This document shows positions 19,789 through 30,908 of a stretch of 64,000 nucleotides of DNA, piece after piece (the stretch's first letter is position 1; each line of letters starts with the position of its first letter). The DNA lies in contig NW_005197648.1 of NCBI RefSeq assembly GCF_000372725.1, forward strand, positions 549,342 through 613,341. Reading direction: 5' to 3'. The notes under the pieces are model-generated. The model was not told where the DNA came from, did no database searches, and saw only the letters and a program-made list of their open reading frames with translations. Position numbers and translations under genes: made by a program. The stretch is from Emiliania huxleyi CCMP1516 (Eukaryota > Haptophyta > Isochrysidales > Noelaerhabdaceae).

Positions 19789-20543
19789 GGGTTGTTGTGC
19801 GAGTATATGGGACACGATGTCTCAAATATGAGGGGTTTTGACTCCTACCGGCTCCTGACGCTATCTCTGGCAGCTCTAATGACCAGGATCAGTAGTGTTG
19901 TGATAGAGGGTGCCCATACTAGCGCAGGAGCTCGCCACACTCGCCCGGACCGTCCCCTTCGGGGGCCGGTTCCGCAGCCCGCGAGAGCCGACAGCGGGGC
20001 CGTGCCGCGGGTGCCTACTGCCGAGTGCCACAAACACTGCGCCGTCCCGCCATCACCTACAGGCTGTCTTGTGTGATGGTTGGGATGTCCAAACGCCACC
20101 ATCTTGGCTCTTGCGACCTCAAACCCGCGAGCTGTATGGGTGGTCCTGACGTCGACAGACGCCCGAGGACCACGGTGAAGCTGAGCCGGAACGCGTCGAC
20201 AAGTCTCGTCTGAGCCCGTGGCGGTCGCCGGCTGAGTCGCTGTGCACGGGCCGGTACCTCAGGCGTCACCTCCGCAGCCTCAGTTCTCAAACTCCACCAC
20301 CTCAGCCAGGACGCCGTCGGTGGCACGCTCGGCGGCGTACTTTCTGCAGCTCCATCTCGAGTACGGCGTCGAGTCTACTCACTCCTGTTGGATACACGCA
20401 CTCCCTGGGTCCCAGGGAGTGCGTGTATCCAGCAAGCGGTGCGTCCCAGCAGCGCGCGCAGGCTGCGGAGCTGCAACAAACTCGAGACACGCTTTTTTGG
20501 GACATTTTCGACGCTTTTGTCCCATATACTCGCACAACAACCC
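19789..20543. mobile_element. Candidate non-coding DNA transposon with 26-base inverted ends
   Basis: The ends are inverted copies of about 26 bases: GGGTTGTTGTGCGAGTATAT followed by GGGACA at 19789, and its complement ending at 20543. CCGT flanks both ends (19785-19788 and 20544-20547), a possible 4-base target duplication. The 755-base interior has no transposase-like frame. It contains the 43-base palindrome at 20389-20431. Confidence 0.6.
20389..20431. repeat. 43-base perfect palindrome
   Basis: Arms of 21 bases (20389-20409 and 20411-20431), left arm TGGATACACGCACTCCCTGG plus G, with a single unpaired base in the middle. It lies inside the candidate element at 19789-20543. Confidence 0.95.
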
Positions 20544-22754
20544 CCGTCCCGTTTTGATCTCTATCGGTCAGTGGCGCGGGGCCGAGAGAGGCGAGAGCGA
20601 CCCGAGACCGAGAGACAGAGAGCCGAGAGCCGCCTCGGGGTGGAGGGCGGGCGGGCGTTTTGAAAAACAGAAAACAGAAAACAAGAGGGGGCCGGGGGGC
20701 CCAGTCCCCCCACTGGGATTAGAAAATACGCGCCCCAAGGGGGCCAAGGAGGCGGCGCGGGGAAGCAGCATCAAGTGAGAGCAGGAAGGATGGCGCTTAG
20801 GGTCGGCTTGAACAAGGGTTTCCAGGTTTTAGATCAGTATTGGTGTCGGCACACATCCCCACATGAGGTCAGCGGCGCGCAGTGGCCGACCCCCCCCCAG
20901 CAGGCAGCAGCAGAGCTCTGCTGCTTTGGGGGGGTCAGACCCCCCCTCCCGGCCCTAGCAGCAGAGCTCTGCCTGTGGGGTGTGCTGGCATCTCTGTACA
21001 GACAGCTGTAAGTAGCATGCGTTCCAGTGGCGAGAATTTATGGTCGGCACCATAATCAGTGTGGTCTCACCGGCGGGCCCTCCTACTGCCAGCCGGGGGG
21101 TGCGGGGCACGCCAGCCTCTCTTCTACGCCTCTCTCGTGCCTCGCGGCGCCTCTGCTTCAAGGAGGGAAGATACGGCTCTCGCAGCTGTGGCACAGCTGA
21201 GAGCACAGCGGGCTGTACAAGTCCATCAGATATGGTTCCCTATGTTCGCATGCTCGTCGTTGGTGATATCGACATAACGTGATATCATAACGTGATATCC
21301 GCGCGAGGTCATACGCCACAGGATAGCAATCACTCGGTGATGAGACTACTATCATGTAGGCGCGACGCTCTGACACCGAGTGTTGCTCGACGCTGCGACA
21401 CCGCCGAGTACCGCGTGCAGCGCTCAGCCTCGCGGAGTACACCTCTCGCTATCATCACGCTTCGCGGCGGTCGGGCTGCTTGATTACCATTTGTCGGAAG
21501 CCACCCATCTCTGCTGCTGGAGGAGAGCTTCCGATAATCATAGTGGGTTCGCGATGGACCAGGGGGGCGGCGGCGGCGAAGAGACGGGAGCTCGGTCCAG
21601 TGTTCTCTGCTGCTGCCCCCCCCCAGCGCTCTGCTGCTTGGGGGGTCAGACCCCCCCCCCGTCAGCAGGGACGGGCTTAGAAGTGCAGGGGGGGTACCGA
21701 GCAATGTGCGGCCGCTCCTGGCTGTTGCTCGGCTGCTTGCTGTTGGCAATGGCATGTGTGTTGGGCGCGAAGGGTGGATTCTGCTTTCTGGAAAGGAGCG
21801 GCCCACGCGCACAGAGTCACACAAACAATTGCGCCGTTGGCGGTAGACGGGCCGACCGTAGACCGTTTTCGCATGAACGGCGGTAGCGCGCGATACTGTC
21901 CACTATGAAAGTGTGGACCCGCGTGAACAGCAGCTCCTGACCACGGCGCCGCAGGCGCCTGTTGATAGGTCCAGGTGATAGCCCTGAATAGGTAATGCAT
22001 ACGTCTAGTTGGGCCTCGGATCGCCCGACCTCGTCCCGGTGCTCTGTGGTCGGATTTGTGACGCCGCCGCACCGCGCCGCGGCCGGGGGCCCTCCGGAGG
22101 CCGAGGATGGCCGTGACGGACCGGGACGAGCTCTGGGAGGTTCAGTGTCAGTGTATATATTGTAGAGACCAACCATGTCCACAATATCTCTCAGTCTAGC
22201 TAAGCCTGGGAAGGCGATGCCGGGGCCGTACAGCAGCTTGATGATGTTTCGCCGGCGTGCGTCACGGAGCGGTGCCGGACGGGCGGTCCGTGGGAGGAAA
22301 ACGAGGGACAGCGCCGACGGCGCTCTGATTCGACTTTTAACTCCAAAACAAAGCCTACCGCACGCGCCATAGGCACTCGGGATTTTGTCAGATCGGCGTG
22401 TTCACGCCGGGATCGTGTCCCTCACAACCTGCACAGACTTTACAAACACAACGAGGCTTGGACAGTAGGTTTTTGCTCGCCTTCCCTGGGACCCCGGGGT
22501 GTTGCGTGACTGTCCCTGTGCGATTTCGTTTATGTGTCGTACGCGAGGGTTCTTGTGTTGTGTTTTGTGGAGAGAGGCTGTTTTAAGAATTCTTTGCTCA
22601 AATCAGACTACTGTGAACGGCGGCAAAAAACGGCGGTCAGCAAAACGTGGGCGCGTATCGAGAGTCGGCATCCTGGTCAGCCTCGAACCGCTGCTGAGGC
22701 CGAAAAAGGACGAGGCGGGCACGCCCGTCGAGCTGCTCCTCACGAGGCGAATCC
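20544..22754. other. Repeat-rich intergenic region
   Basis: No gene recognised. Contains a small repeat present twice (about 20890-20950 and 21608-21665) built from GCAGAGCTCTGCTGC and GGGGGGTCAGACCCCCC, each a short hairpin. A direct repeat ATAACGTGATATC occurs at 21275-21300. Open frames here lack conserved motifs. Confidence 0.5.
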
Positions 22755-23375
22755 ATGGAGTGTTTGTCGGAGTGGCGTATCGCTGCGTGCATCCCGCCGT
22801 GCCTTCCTGCTCGAACAAGCCTCCCCACGTCCGCCAAGTCCACGCATGATGACGAGGGGGGACCCGCGTGCCCGGCAAGGACATCAGAGTGGGCAGCAAA
22901 CGTGATCGCTAGGCGGTGGCGCGCGGCCCGCTCCTCCGTGCTTCGAGAGTCAACGAGAACCAGCGTCGGCCGCACGTCTCGCACAAACATTCTCGACGTG
23001 ATTCAAGACTTTGAAGAGCGCGAGGCGCTCTTCTACCGCCTGCTCGAGGAGCATTCGTCATCAAGGTCGGACCTCTTCTGTCGCATGACCAGCACAGAGG
23101 ACGTCCACCGGCCCAAGAGCCCGGTTAAGTCGGTCTCTGCGCATTCCTATGGCGGCCCTTCTCCACAGACGTCCGGCGTCAGCCTAATGGCCGCTCACCG
23201 CTCCTCGCGCCGATCCTGGTCCTCACGATACAGTGAAGGTTCGCTCGACGAGTCCCTGAGGTCCGACGAGGACTGGATACGGGCAACGACGCCGCCGACC
23301 ACTCCGCCCCTCAGCCGAGCCGACTCGGACGCGTCCGCCCGCTCCACCATCCTAGGTCGAGCTCGGCTTGGGTGA
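22755..23375 (+). CDS. Hypothetical Ser-rich protein with IQ-like segment
   Basis: Open frame of 206 residues from the ATG at 22755. I do not recognise the family. The middle has a basic amphipathic stretch EWAANVIARRWRAARSSVLR that resembles an IQ (calmodulin-binding) motif, followed by a likely helix NILDVIQDFEEREALFYRLL. The C-terminal half is rich in Ser, Arg and Pro with several S/T-P sites (RATTPPTTPPLSRADSD), as in intrinsically disordered phospho-regulated regions. The codon pattern (G/C third positions, no low-complexity reading in other frames) supports a real gene, but the N-terminus may come from upstream exons around 22500-22750. Confidence 0.45.
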   Translation: MECLSEWRIAACIPPCLPARTSLPTSAKSTHDDEGGPACPARTSEWAANVIARRWRAARSSVLRESTRTSVGRTSRTNILDVIQDFEEREALFYRLLEEHSSSRSDLFCRMTSTEDVHRPKSPVKSVSAHSYGGPSPQTSGVSLMAAHRSSRRSWSSRYSEGSLDESLRSDEDWIRATTPPTTPPLSRADSDASARSTILGRARLG

Positions 23376-24005
23376 GTTAGAACTGTAGTAGCCAGTTGAT
23401 GGGGCATGGACACTCTCTCGAGGGCACTCGCTCGAGGGCTGGGGCGGGGGGCGGGGGGGCGACACCGGAGAATGTGCATGTGTGCTGTGGGGCCGAACCA
23501 ATTATCCAAATAGCTTTTTATTCCAATATATATGTGTGTAATATGTGCGAAACACAAGGGGAGTCTCCCCCGCTGGTCTCCTCCTTCCCATAGCATTGTT
23601 TCTTTTCTTTTGAGAGCAGAACGCCGGGTTTGTCTTGTATGTGCATGTGGGGTGTGTTCAGTTGAGGGGGCGGCGGAAGGTGGGGGCGCGCAAGGTCGGA
23701 GGCTCAATCAACCATTCACCTCACGTCGGCTCGTCGGGGTTGGAGAAGGGGAAGGGGGAGTCTGGACGGTCGGCGAGGGGGTCGTAGCAGGCTGGGCGTA
23801 CGGGGTAGCCGCCACTTTCCTGCCTCAAAAGGGCGGGGCTGTCCCGGAAAGTGAGAAACGCCGGGCAGCGTGGTGCACAACTTCAACCTCCCATACGTGT
23901 TTGTCTCGCTCCTTTCCTCGGGCTGTTCCATCTCCCCATCTCCTTCCAACCTAGGCGAGGCGGGGGGGCGCGCGGGCGCGGAGTGCGGTGTGCGGTGTGT
24001 GCAGT

Positions 24006-24055
24006 GTAAATAAATAAATAAAGAAAACGGTCAAACTCTGAGACGAGATGGGATT
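24006..24055 (-). repeat. ATTT-tailed dispersed repeat R2, copy c (diverged)
   Basis: (TAAA)n followed by GAAAACGGTCAAACTCTGAG and GAGATGGG; same order as the 12897 copy but more diverged after GAGATGGG. Confidence 0.6.
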
Positions 24056-24265
24056 TAGGGACGTGTGTCCCCGCCCTGCACGATCTTGGTGTGAGGGATC
24101 TTCAATCGTGCAGTGTGGGTGTGTGCGTGTCGTTTATTATTAACAACGAAGGGCGGCCGACTGCACGCTAAAGGCTACACACTCGCACACCACTTGCAGA
24201 GTGGCTCTCCCAGGCGCTCACCCCACGGCAGAGGCACGCCAGCCCTGGGCAGCCGGCCGTCGCTC

Positions 24266-24322
24266 GCCTAAGCGCCTAAGCGGCCTAAGCGGGGGGCGCT
24301 TAGGGTGCTTAGGCGCTTAGGC
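24266..24322. repeat. Inverted repeat of CTAAGCG units
   Basis: GCCTAAGCGCCTAAGC (left) pairs with GCTTAGGCGCTTAGGC (right), with a further CCTAAGC/GCTTAGG pair inside and a G-rich loop. A stable hairpin of unknown role. Confidence 0.85.
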
Positions 24323-25656
24323 AGCCCTTGCGAGCGTGGCGGCGTCGTAAATACAAGTGACTCCGATGACACTGACAATGCTACTGCTAGTGTCATCGCT
24401 CAGAGAGAGCAGCCTGACGCACGTCGTGACTGTCTACCACTGGCCCTGGTCGCACACTGCCACTGAGCTGCGCTGGTGCGGAAACTCAGCATCAGGTCGA
24501 GAGTCGAGGAAGGTCGCGGAAGGTCGAGTCGAGGAAGAGAACACAATCAGGGGCGGGGCCGGTAGACCGGTCCGCAGCGCCATATACGTGGCAAAGGACG
24601 CGAAAAGTGCCCACTGAAGCTTCTGCACCTTGACTTCAGGTTCAGCTGTGATGATGCCCACAGCACCAGCAGCAAAGGCGGGCGGGCCGACCCCGCGGCC
24701 ATCGCCGCCGTCGCCGCCGCCCCCTCCGCCGCCGCCCCCTCCGCCGCCGCCGCCACCTTGGGCTACATCGCCCGCGCCGCCGTTGCACACCGGCTCTCGT
24801 GCTCATTCAACGGCGCCTCGAGTTGCAGGCCGGCGGCGCTGACGTTGTCGTGGTCGGGCTGCCCAACGTCGGCGCGGGAGGGAGGGGGCAAAGAGGTTAT
24901 GGAGAGCGCGAGAGCGAGCGCCAAGAGAGCCCAGATTCTGAGCAGCAGCCCGCCTTGTCATGGGCCCACTTGCCGACGTGCGTCCAGCTTCCACCACAGG
25001 ACGAACGCCGAAGTTTGCTCTCCGACGCCGTGCCGAGCGAAACCTTTTCCTTCGAAGCCCGGCGACGTAGCCGGGCGAGCGGAATAGGGCAGCCCTAGAG
25101 AGCACCTTGAGGCCGTTCAATAGAGCCCGTGTTATAGTCGAGGGTCGATCGCCGGCCGGCGCAGTGCTGCTCTGACCGCTCCGCCGGGCCGCCTCCGGGC
25201 CACCGCCGCGGAGACGTGCACATAGGCAAGTTGGTATTTTCATATATGAACTTCAAAATAACATTGGCTAGTCTAATCCTACTCATCACAACTCGCCAGA
25301 AACACCCCCACACTATAGGGTCATTGTGTAGCCCTGCTTAGAAGGAAAAGGTTTTCTGCAAGTGCGAAGTGGTCCGTATGGCTCACCGTGTAGTCGGCCA
25401 GGCGCTCTCAATACTCAAAACCGCGGAAAAGGGAAATACGATATGCGTCAGGTTCTCGGTACAAGTGTTTCTCTCCGATATAGATAGCATATACGTGTGA
25501 GTTGTGTCGTTGTGTGGGAGTTTAGGTGTAAGGTGCGCCCCCGGCCCCGCCGCGCCCGCGCGGGCCGCACACATTCTCACCCACAATCTCACAGAGAGGC
25601 AGCGCGACCCCGTGCCGCCATCACATCAGCATACTGGAGAGCGAGATGTGCACCGC

Positions 25657-26702
25657 TCACCCCGTTGCGCCCGGGTAGTCCTCGTCGACCGCCTCCTCCT
25701 CCTCCTCCTTCTCCCGGCGAGGCGGCGCAGTGGCGAGTCCGGGGTCTGTCCTCAGCCGGAGCTCGTCCTGCGTCTCACGCACGAGCACGAAGGCTCCCCC
25801 GGGCTGGTTCTGCAGAATCACGAGCAGCTCGCCGTCGAGGAAGCGAACGTCGAAGAAGGCGGGGGAGGCGTCCGAGTCGGCCCCTGCCGCATTGCTCCCC
25901 GGCAGGCGAGGCAGCGGGAGAGAGAGCTGAGGCAGCAGCCGCGACACGTCGATGCCGAGCAGCTCGCGCGCCTGCGGGACAGGTCCGGAAAGTGAGGCAC
26001 AACAACGCCGCCTCCCGTCGACAGCGGTCCCTCGCGCGCCTCGACGCCGACCGTCTCGAACGTCAGTCCGACGCGGCTCGGCGAGCGAGCGCGCGCGCGC
26101 GTGCCGACCCTCACGCGAGTTGTCGTCGGCAGGGCTCCCGCGGGGAGGAGGCTGAGGGCGCGAGGGTAAAACTCAATCACGTTGACGACGCGGTCCGGCA
26201 AAGAGATCTCCTGGCTGATCGGCCCGACTCCGGCGACCGGGTTCACGTCGAGAGACAGCACGTCGGTCGCATTGGTGTAGACGAGCCGCCAAACGCCGTC
26301 CAGCGGCCCATTCGCCACCGTCCCGTCGCTCCAGCCGGCGCTCTCGAGACCGCGGCCCACCCATCGCTCCGCTGCATCGCTCCCTGTGACGCCGGCAGTC
26401 GGCTCCTCGCACGGGTCGACGCGGCAAAGCCGATCAAGCAGCGAGTCGACGCTGGCTCGGTCGAGCGCACTCGCGCCAAAGCCGCGGTTGCACGCCGCGC
26501 AGACACGCAGCAGACGCCCCTTGAGGGCGTCCCGCTCGAGCGCGGCCTTGAGCGAGTCGCGACTCTCGGTGACTGCATCAGTGGCTCCGTCCGGCACATC
26601 GTCGACTCGGAGACTGCAGTCAGACGCTCGTCGGCGCTGCAGGCACGGTGGCGTCAGAGGCGGAATGACAAAGGTTGATGTCAGCACGATGGTGATCAGC
26701 AT
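25657..26702 (-). CDS. Plastid lipid-associated protein / fibrillin
   Basis: PAP/fibrillin family, lipid-binding proteins of plastoglobules and thylakoids. The ATG at 26702 gives an N-terminus with a hydrophobic start (MLITIVLTSTFVIPPL), compatible with a bipartite plastid signal of a secondary-plastid alga. Core motifs: LDGVWRLVYTNATDVLSLD, VGPISQEISLPDRVVNVIEF and, after an intron, FFDVRFLDGELLVILQNQPG followed by GAFVLVRE, the family's conserved C-terminal strand pair. The two blocks lie in different frames; a GT-AG intron ending at the acceptor CCCGCAG just before ARELLGIDVSRLL would join them, though its donor is not certain. The acidic tail EEEEEAVDED is not typical. It ends about 900 bases into an otherwise empty region. 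Confidence 0.8.
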
Positions 26703-26741
26703 GTAGGTCTAGTTATGTGGCTTCGATTGTCGCACGAGAGC

Positions 26742-26858
26742 CTGGCGAGTAGTCTTGGCACACGCACGCACTCTCGAGGTCTCTTGGAGCAGAGCCCCGG
26801 CGAGCCCAATGGGTCCTCGGAGAGGGTACCCTGGGTGGGCGGGGCCTCTACTCGCCAG
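26742..26858. mobile_element. Mutator-like MITE, copy A
   Basis: 117 bases, with inverted ends CTGGCGAGTAG and CTACTCGCCAG, flanked by a 9-base direct repeat CACGAGAGC (26733-26741 and 26859-26867). The interior matches 53814-53949 (CACACGCACGCACT, CGAGGTCTCTTGGAGCAGAG, GGGTACCCTGGGTGGGCGGG). The 9-base duplication suggests the Mutator superfamily. No coding capacity. Confidence 0.85.
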
Positions 26859-26914
26859 CACGAGAGCACAGTCGTTTACCACAAAAAGAATTTTTCGTGG
26901 CGAATGGGGACCGG

Positions 26915-27195
26915 GGGCGTGCCGTCCTCCCATCCCTCCCTTGGGTTGTCTGTTTTCTTTCTCTCTTTTTTATGGGGACCCTCTCCTCCTAGAAAGAAAG
27001 AAAGAACGGACACTCCAAGGGAGGGATGGACGGCACGCCGCCACCACACAGGGATTTTAAGGAGAGGAGTGTGATGCGCTAGCCGTCGCCCACCCTTGGG
27101 CGTCTGCCTCTTTCTATCTCTCAACTCTTCGCAGTCCCCTCGCCGATTCTCGCTGCAACCTTCAATGCCACCTCGCGGTCGTCCCACTCTCGTCG
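26915..27195 (+). repeat. Dispersed repeat R1, copy 3, with foldback head
   Basis: The left part GGCGTGCCGTCCTCCCATCC and CTCCCTTGG is the inverted copy of CCAAGGGAGGGATGG and ACGGCACGCC near 27015-27040, so 26915-27045 folds back around TTTC/GAAA runs. From 27030 it continues like the copies at 6108 and 3478 (minus strand): CACACAGGGATTTTAAGGAG and GCTAGCCGTCGCCCACCCTT. Confidence 0.75.
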
Positions 27196-27212
27196 TTCTC
27201 TCCCCATGAGCC

Positions 27213-27815
27213 ATGTCGCTTCGTTCCTCTGTCGCGTCGCTCTCCTCTGCCTCGTTCTGCGACGTCGCCGCCGCCTGCCGATCCCTTGTTCTCGCGGCTT
27301 CTTTCGCCTTTCGGCGCAGCTCCGCCCTCCTCGAGGCAATATTTTATGGCCCCTCTCGAGTTTATCGAGCTATCTCCTCGCGCAAGGACGACTCTTCTGA
27401 CGCCCACTGCGATCATTTGCCGCCAAGTCATGTCGTTGCTCAGGTCCACTCTCTCTTCGAACACTCACCCTGCCATCCCTCGTTTGCGCTGTCTTTTTCT
27501 TTCTTTTCGGCCGGGCAGGAGTGCGCCGACGCGGACGGTGCAACTCAAAAAGTGGTACGAAGTGCTCTCTCGAAGTTGTGCCCCCCCCAAAAAACTCTGA
27601 CATTTTACGAACTCCTTGGCGACGCGCGCGTTGCGTCGCCAAGGCTCAGCGACCTCGGTCGTACAATCGGCCGGCTGCGCGGGTTTTCGGCGAGTTTCCC
27701 GCGCACCGGCCACGACGGACCAACCAGACCAAAAATCGCGACGCTCGCGCGCAAAAATCAGCACGGAATCAACGCTCACGACGCTCTCGATGATCTCGAG
27801 GATTCGAGGATTTGA
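27213..27815 (+). CDS. Hypothetical 200-residue open frame
   Basis: ATG at 27213, Ala/Ser/Arg-rich at the start, with no recognised domain. The middle stretch LSKLCPPQKTLTFYELLGDA, followed by further charged sequence, looks protein-like, but the frame overlaps a repeat-rich area and ends just before a tRNA-like sequence. It may be part of a transposon-derived unit rather than a host gene. Confidence 0.25.
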   Translation: MSLRSSVASLSSASFCDVAAACRSLVLAASFAFRRSSALLEAIFYGPSRVYRAISSRKDDSSDAHCDHLPPSHVVAQVHSLFEHSPCHPSFALSFSFFSAGQECADADGATQKVVRSALSKLCPPQKTLTFYELLGDARVASPRLSDLGRTIGRLRGFSASFPRTGHDGPTRPKIATLARKNQHGINAHDALDDLEDSRI

Positions 27816-27861
27816 GGATGGTGAGGGGTGAGGGTGAGGTGTGCCCCCCCCCTCCCCCCCC

Positions 27862-27925
27862 GCCCGGCCTCGAACCCGCAGCCAACCGGCCCGAATGCGA
27901 ACCTCTGACCGCTACGCCAGCCACC
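27862..27925 (-). repeat. tRNA-like SINE head (degenerate)
   Basis: On the minus strand, TGGCGTAGCGG (27919-27909) fits an A box and GGTTCGAGGCC (27877-27867) fits a B box at tRNA spacing. The T and acceptor stems pair poorly, so this is a tRNA-derived element or pseudogene rather than a working tRNA. A C-rich run follows at its 3' side. Confidence 0.5.
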
Positions 27926-28940
27926 AATGCACAAACCTCGACGCCACAAATTTCTGAACCCCATACACCCATGCACTCAGCTCACAATCAGCACCCTATA
28001 CAGTATGATTCCCGCGCGTCTCGCGCCCCAACTGACAACTCACCATTGTCCCTCGGACACCACTCTCCAGCCGCGCTACTCGCCCACCCACCGCTCTCGC
28101 ATGACATCTCGACAATCCTCATCTCTGGGCCCAAGACTCCTAACCACTTCCCCTGCTCGCCCAGGACCACGAAGCGCCGCCCGCGCGCCCATTACCCCCC
28201 AATCAACCCACGCTGTCCCTCAATCGCCACCCGCCAGATGTACTGCCCTCGCCCACCCAATACTCTCACCCTCCTAACCCGGACAGTCCAGGTACAGGAA
28301 AAGCGGGGAGCGGGGCCCGATCCAAGGAGCACCCCGTCGGCCCGGGAGGGCTGTGAATTTCGGCGCGGGCGGAAGGCTGCCTGCAGACGCTCAGCCCCTG
28401 GCTGAGCTGCCGAATCCTCCCGGCTAATCCCCTGACCTGCCGCCTGAAACGGGACAACATTACACCACCTCACACACACTCCCCCCTCAGGGCTAAGCAG
28501 TGCGCAAGTCCACCCGAACTCTAGGCGAGGCGTCGACCACTCCTTCGGAATAGCTCTGTCAGTGGCTGCACTAGACGCCCAGTGATGGCGCGCGGCGCGG
28601 GCGGATGACTGGAAGAGAAAATGCGGAGATGCTAGCTCGCAGGTAGATGTGCTCAGCCAAGGGTCGGGGATGAGGGGAATGTGTCAGTGTGAGGGGTGCA
28701 CCAACCGCAGAGCGTTGTGTTTTGCCTTTGAAAACTGAACAGTTTTTTTTTCGAAGTTGTGCCCTCCCCTTTTCGCGAGCGCTTCAATATTCAACAAGGC
28801 TTTAGTAGAGCCATTCTAGGGGGGACAGTCGAAGCTCCACGCCCCGCCCTCCCCATCTCCCCGCCGCCGCGCCCGTTAGGGCGGGGCGACATATCGCACG
28901 GACCTCCCCGACTCACACGCCCCCGACCCGCCACTCACTT
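27926..28940. other. Intergenic, nothing recognised
   Basis: Between the tRNA-like sequence and the 3' end of the FAM151-like gene. Long open frames here have biased composition and no motifs. Confidence 0.4.
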
Positions 28941-30631
28941 TCACCTGTCTGGCACAATCTCGATCTCCACCAGCGGCTCCATCTCCCCAGTCCTGCTGCT
29001 CACGGACTCGCGCATGCAGCAGCAGAGCCGGCGGCCCAGCCCCGCCAGCCTGCGGGGCATCACTCGCACCACGCGGGAGAGCCAAAAGGAGCAGTCGACC
29101 ACGCTCGCCTGGCCGGAGCCGCGGTGGCGTGAGCCTAGGCGGCGTGTGCAAAGGCCGGGGGGCGGAGCAAAGGGAGGAGAGCGGGCCCGCCTGCGCACGC
29201 TGCGACGCGGTCGCGGCGAGGGCGACGTCGAAGCCGCAGCGGTCCCCGACGCCAGCCTGCACGCATCGGCGGCGGCGGGAGGGGGTTGCTTCTGGGCGGC
29301 GGGAGGGGCCGGACGACAGGGCGGAGGGCGAGGGAGGAAGACGGGAGCGGGCGGAGGGGCGGGTGGTTGCGGCTCTCGCCTCTTGCAGCGTGTCTCGCAT
29401 CAGAGAGAGGGACGAGTCGAGGATCGGCACCTGACGGTGCCGCGCCGTCGCCATGTTGTGAGGGGCGGGGAGCAGCGGCAGGGGCGGGAGCTGTCTGTGA
29501 GCATGTCTTGCGAGCAGTCTTGTGAGAGCACCTCGCCGGTCCCCGTCCAGAGGAGGAGCTGCGCGCCAGGCACGCGCCGCAGCAGGTAGGCCACCTCGTC
29601 GAGATCCTGCTCGGCGAAGCGGAACGAGGCCGAGAAGACGACCTGGCGACAGGCGAGGGGCTGGGAAGGGGGGCGGGGTGGCCGGGGCGGGGCGGGTGGC
29701 TAGCGGCGCGAGGGGCTGGCGGAGCACCTTCTGGCGGTCAGTGGCTAGGAATGTTCTCGGCAGTGTCTGCGAATATCTCGGGAATGTGTCTTGCGCCTGC
29801 TCGCCCGGCAGGCTGTGGCGGGCACAGAGCTCCTCCATGGCGTGGACATCCTCGGCGGTGTACGCCTCGTCCGGCCTGCACTCGGGCGGGTGGGGAGCCG
29901 CTCGGGGGCCGAGGAGGCGGGAGAGGAGGGCGGGCGGGGAGGGGTAGAGGAGGGCCGGCTGGTGGGCGGAGGGCTTGGGAGGCGGCGGAGGGGCGGAGGG
30001 GCGCCCGAGGGGTCGGACAGCCCAGCCGAGCGAGAGGAGGGCCCACGGGCAGTGCTGCTGCGGGGGCACGGGCACGGGCGCGTGGTGAGGGCGCGTGGCG
30101 GAGGCAGCCGGGGCGCCACCCGAGCAGGGGCGCCCGGCAGAGCGGCAGGAACGAGTCGGCCGGGATCGCGACCCGCTTCCGGCTGTTTGGGCCGGGCACA
30201 ATGTCGGCGTTGAGCCAAACGGCCTGCGGCGGCAGAGAGCACGGGCCCGTGGGTCTGTCCCGTCCACAACCACCCACTCACTCCCAGCGGCTGCGCGCCT
30301 GCCCGTTTGAGAGCAGCTGCAGCTTGCGCGCCGCCAGCAACTCCAGGCACGGCTCGACCGCAGCCCAAACCTTGAAGTCCAGCTTCAGGTGGCGGTGGCC
30401 GTCCGCGATGCAAGCGTCGAGGAACGCCTCGAAGGTCAGATCCGAGCTGCGCGCCGGCGGATGTGCCATCACGGGCCGGCCGGCTGCCATGATGATGTCC
30501 GACTCGATGGCTGTGATGTGTGGCGAGGAGAGCGCACGCTCGAGGCGTGCGCAGGAACAGCACGAGTGAGCCCACGTCAGCTGCGATGCGCGAGGATGAT
30601 GCACGGCCGGCGTCAACGCGGACGACGCCAT
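28941..30631 (-). CDS. FAM151/menorin-like protein (DUF2181)
   Basis: Multi-exon gene starting at the ATG at 30631. Exon 1 reads LTWAHSCCSCARLERAL, HITAIESDIIM, RPVMAHPPARSSDLTFEAFL and GHRHLKLDFKVWAAVEPCLE, the family's WAHA-N, E-D, MAHPP-SD and KLDFK series. The next exon, joined across a GC-AG intron (30224-30298), gives GQAVWLNADIVPGPNSRKRV; then come CPWALLSLGW, YTAEDVHAMEELCARHSLPG, VVFSASFRFAEQDLDEVAYL and GAQLLLWTGTGE. The last exon ends MRESVSSRTGEMEPLVEIEI before the stop at 28941. Menorin-family proteins have a phosphodiesterase-like barrel; animal members act at the cell surface. The enzymatic activity is not established. Later intron borders are approximate. Divergent from the next gene, with 277 bases between start codons. 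Confidence 0.78.
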
Positions 30632-30908
30632 CGATCGTCGAGGGAAGTGCCGCTGGCGATTGAGCGTGAAAGTGCCTCCAGACTTTCTGCGCACAGGATA
30701 CGCGGCGATTTCGCGGCGGCGGCAGCGAACTAAAGAACTCTGGGCGCGGACGCCGAAAGTGGATCGCTGTGTGGTACGTAAGTGCCACACAGCTTCACTT
30801 AAAAAGCAGTCCTCCTCCGGGAATGTACGAAAACCAAAACGTAAGACATACATTGAAAAAGAAATCCACCGGCCGCTGGTGGGTGGTGCGGCGGCGCGAG
30901 CGAGCGCG

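Larger units (their letters stand above)
23376..25656. other. Intergenic, nothing confidently coding
   Basis: Contains repeat R2 copy c and the AAGCGCCTAAG inverted repeat, listed separately. A minus-strand frame at 24434-24790 has a hydrophobic stretch (VQKLQWALFASFATYMALRT) and a poly-Gly run but no ATG and no recognised domain. It may be part of a spliced small membrane protein. Confidence 0.4.

Noticed and set aside
24434-24790. Small membrane protein on the minus strand
   Set aside because: Has one hydrophobic segment and a poly-Gly run but no ATG and no family; not strong enough for a gene call.
27862-27925. Functional tRNA gene on the minus strand
   Set aside because: A and B boxes are good, but T-stem pairing fails at two positions and no acceptor stem forms; kept only as a SINE-like head.
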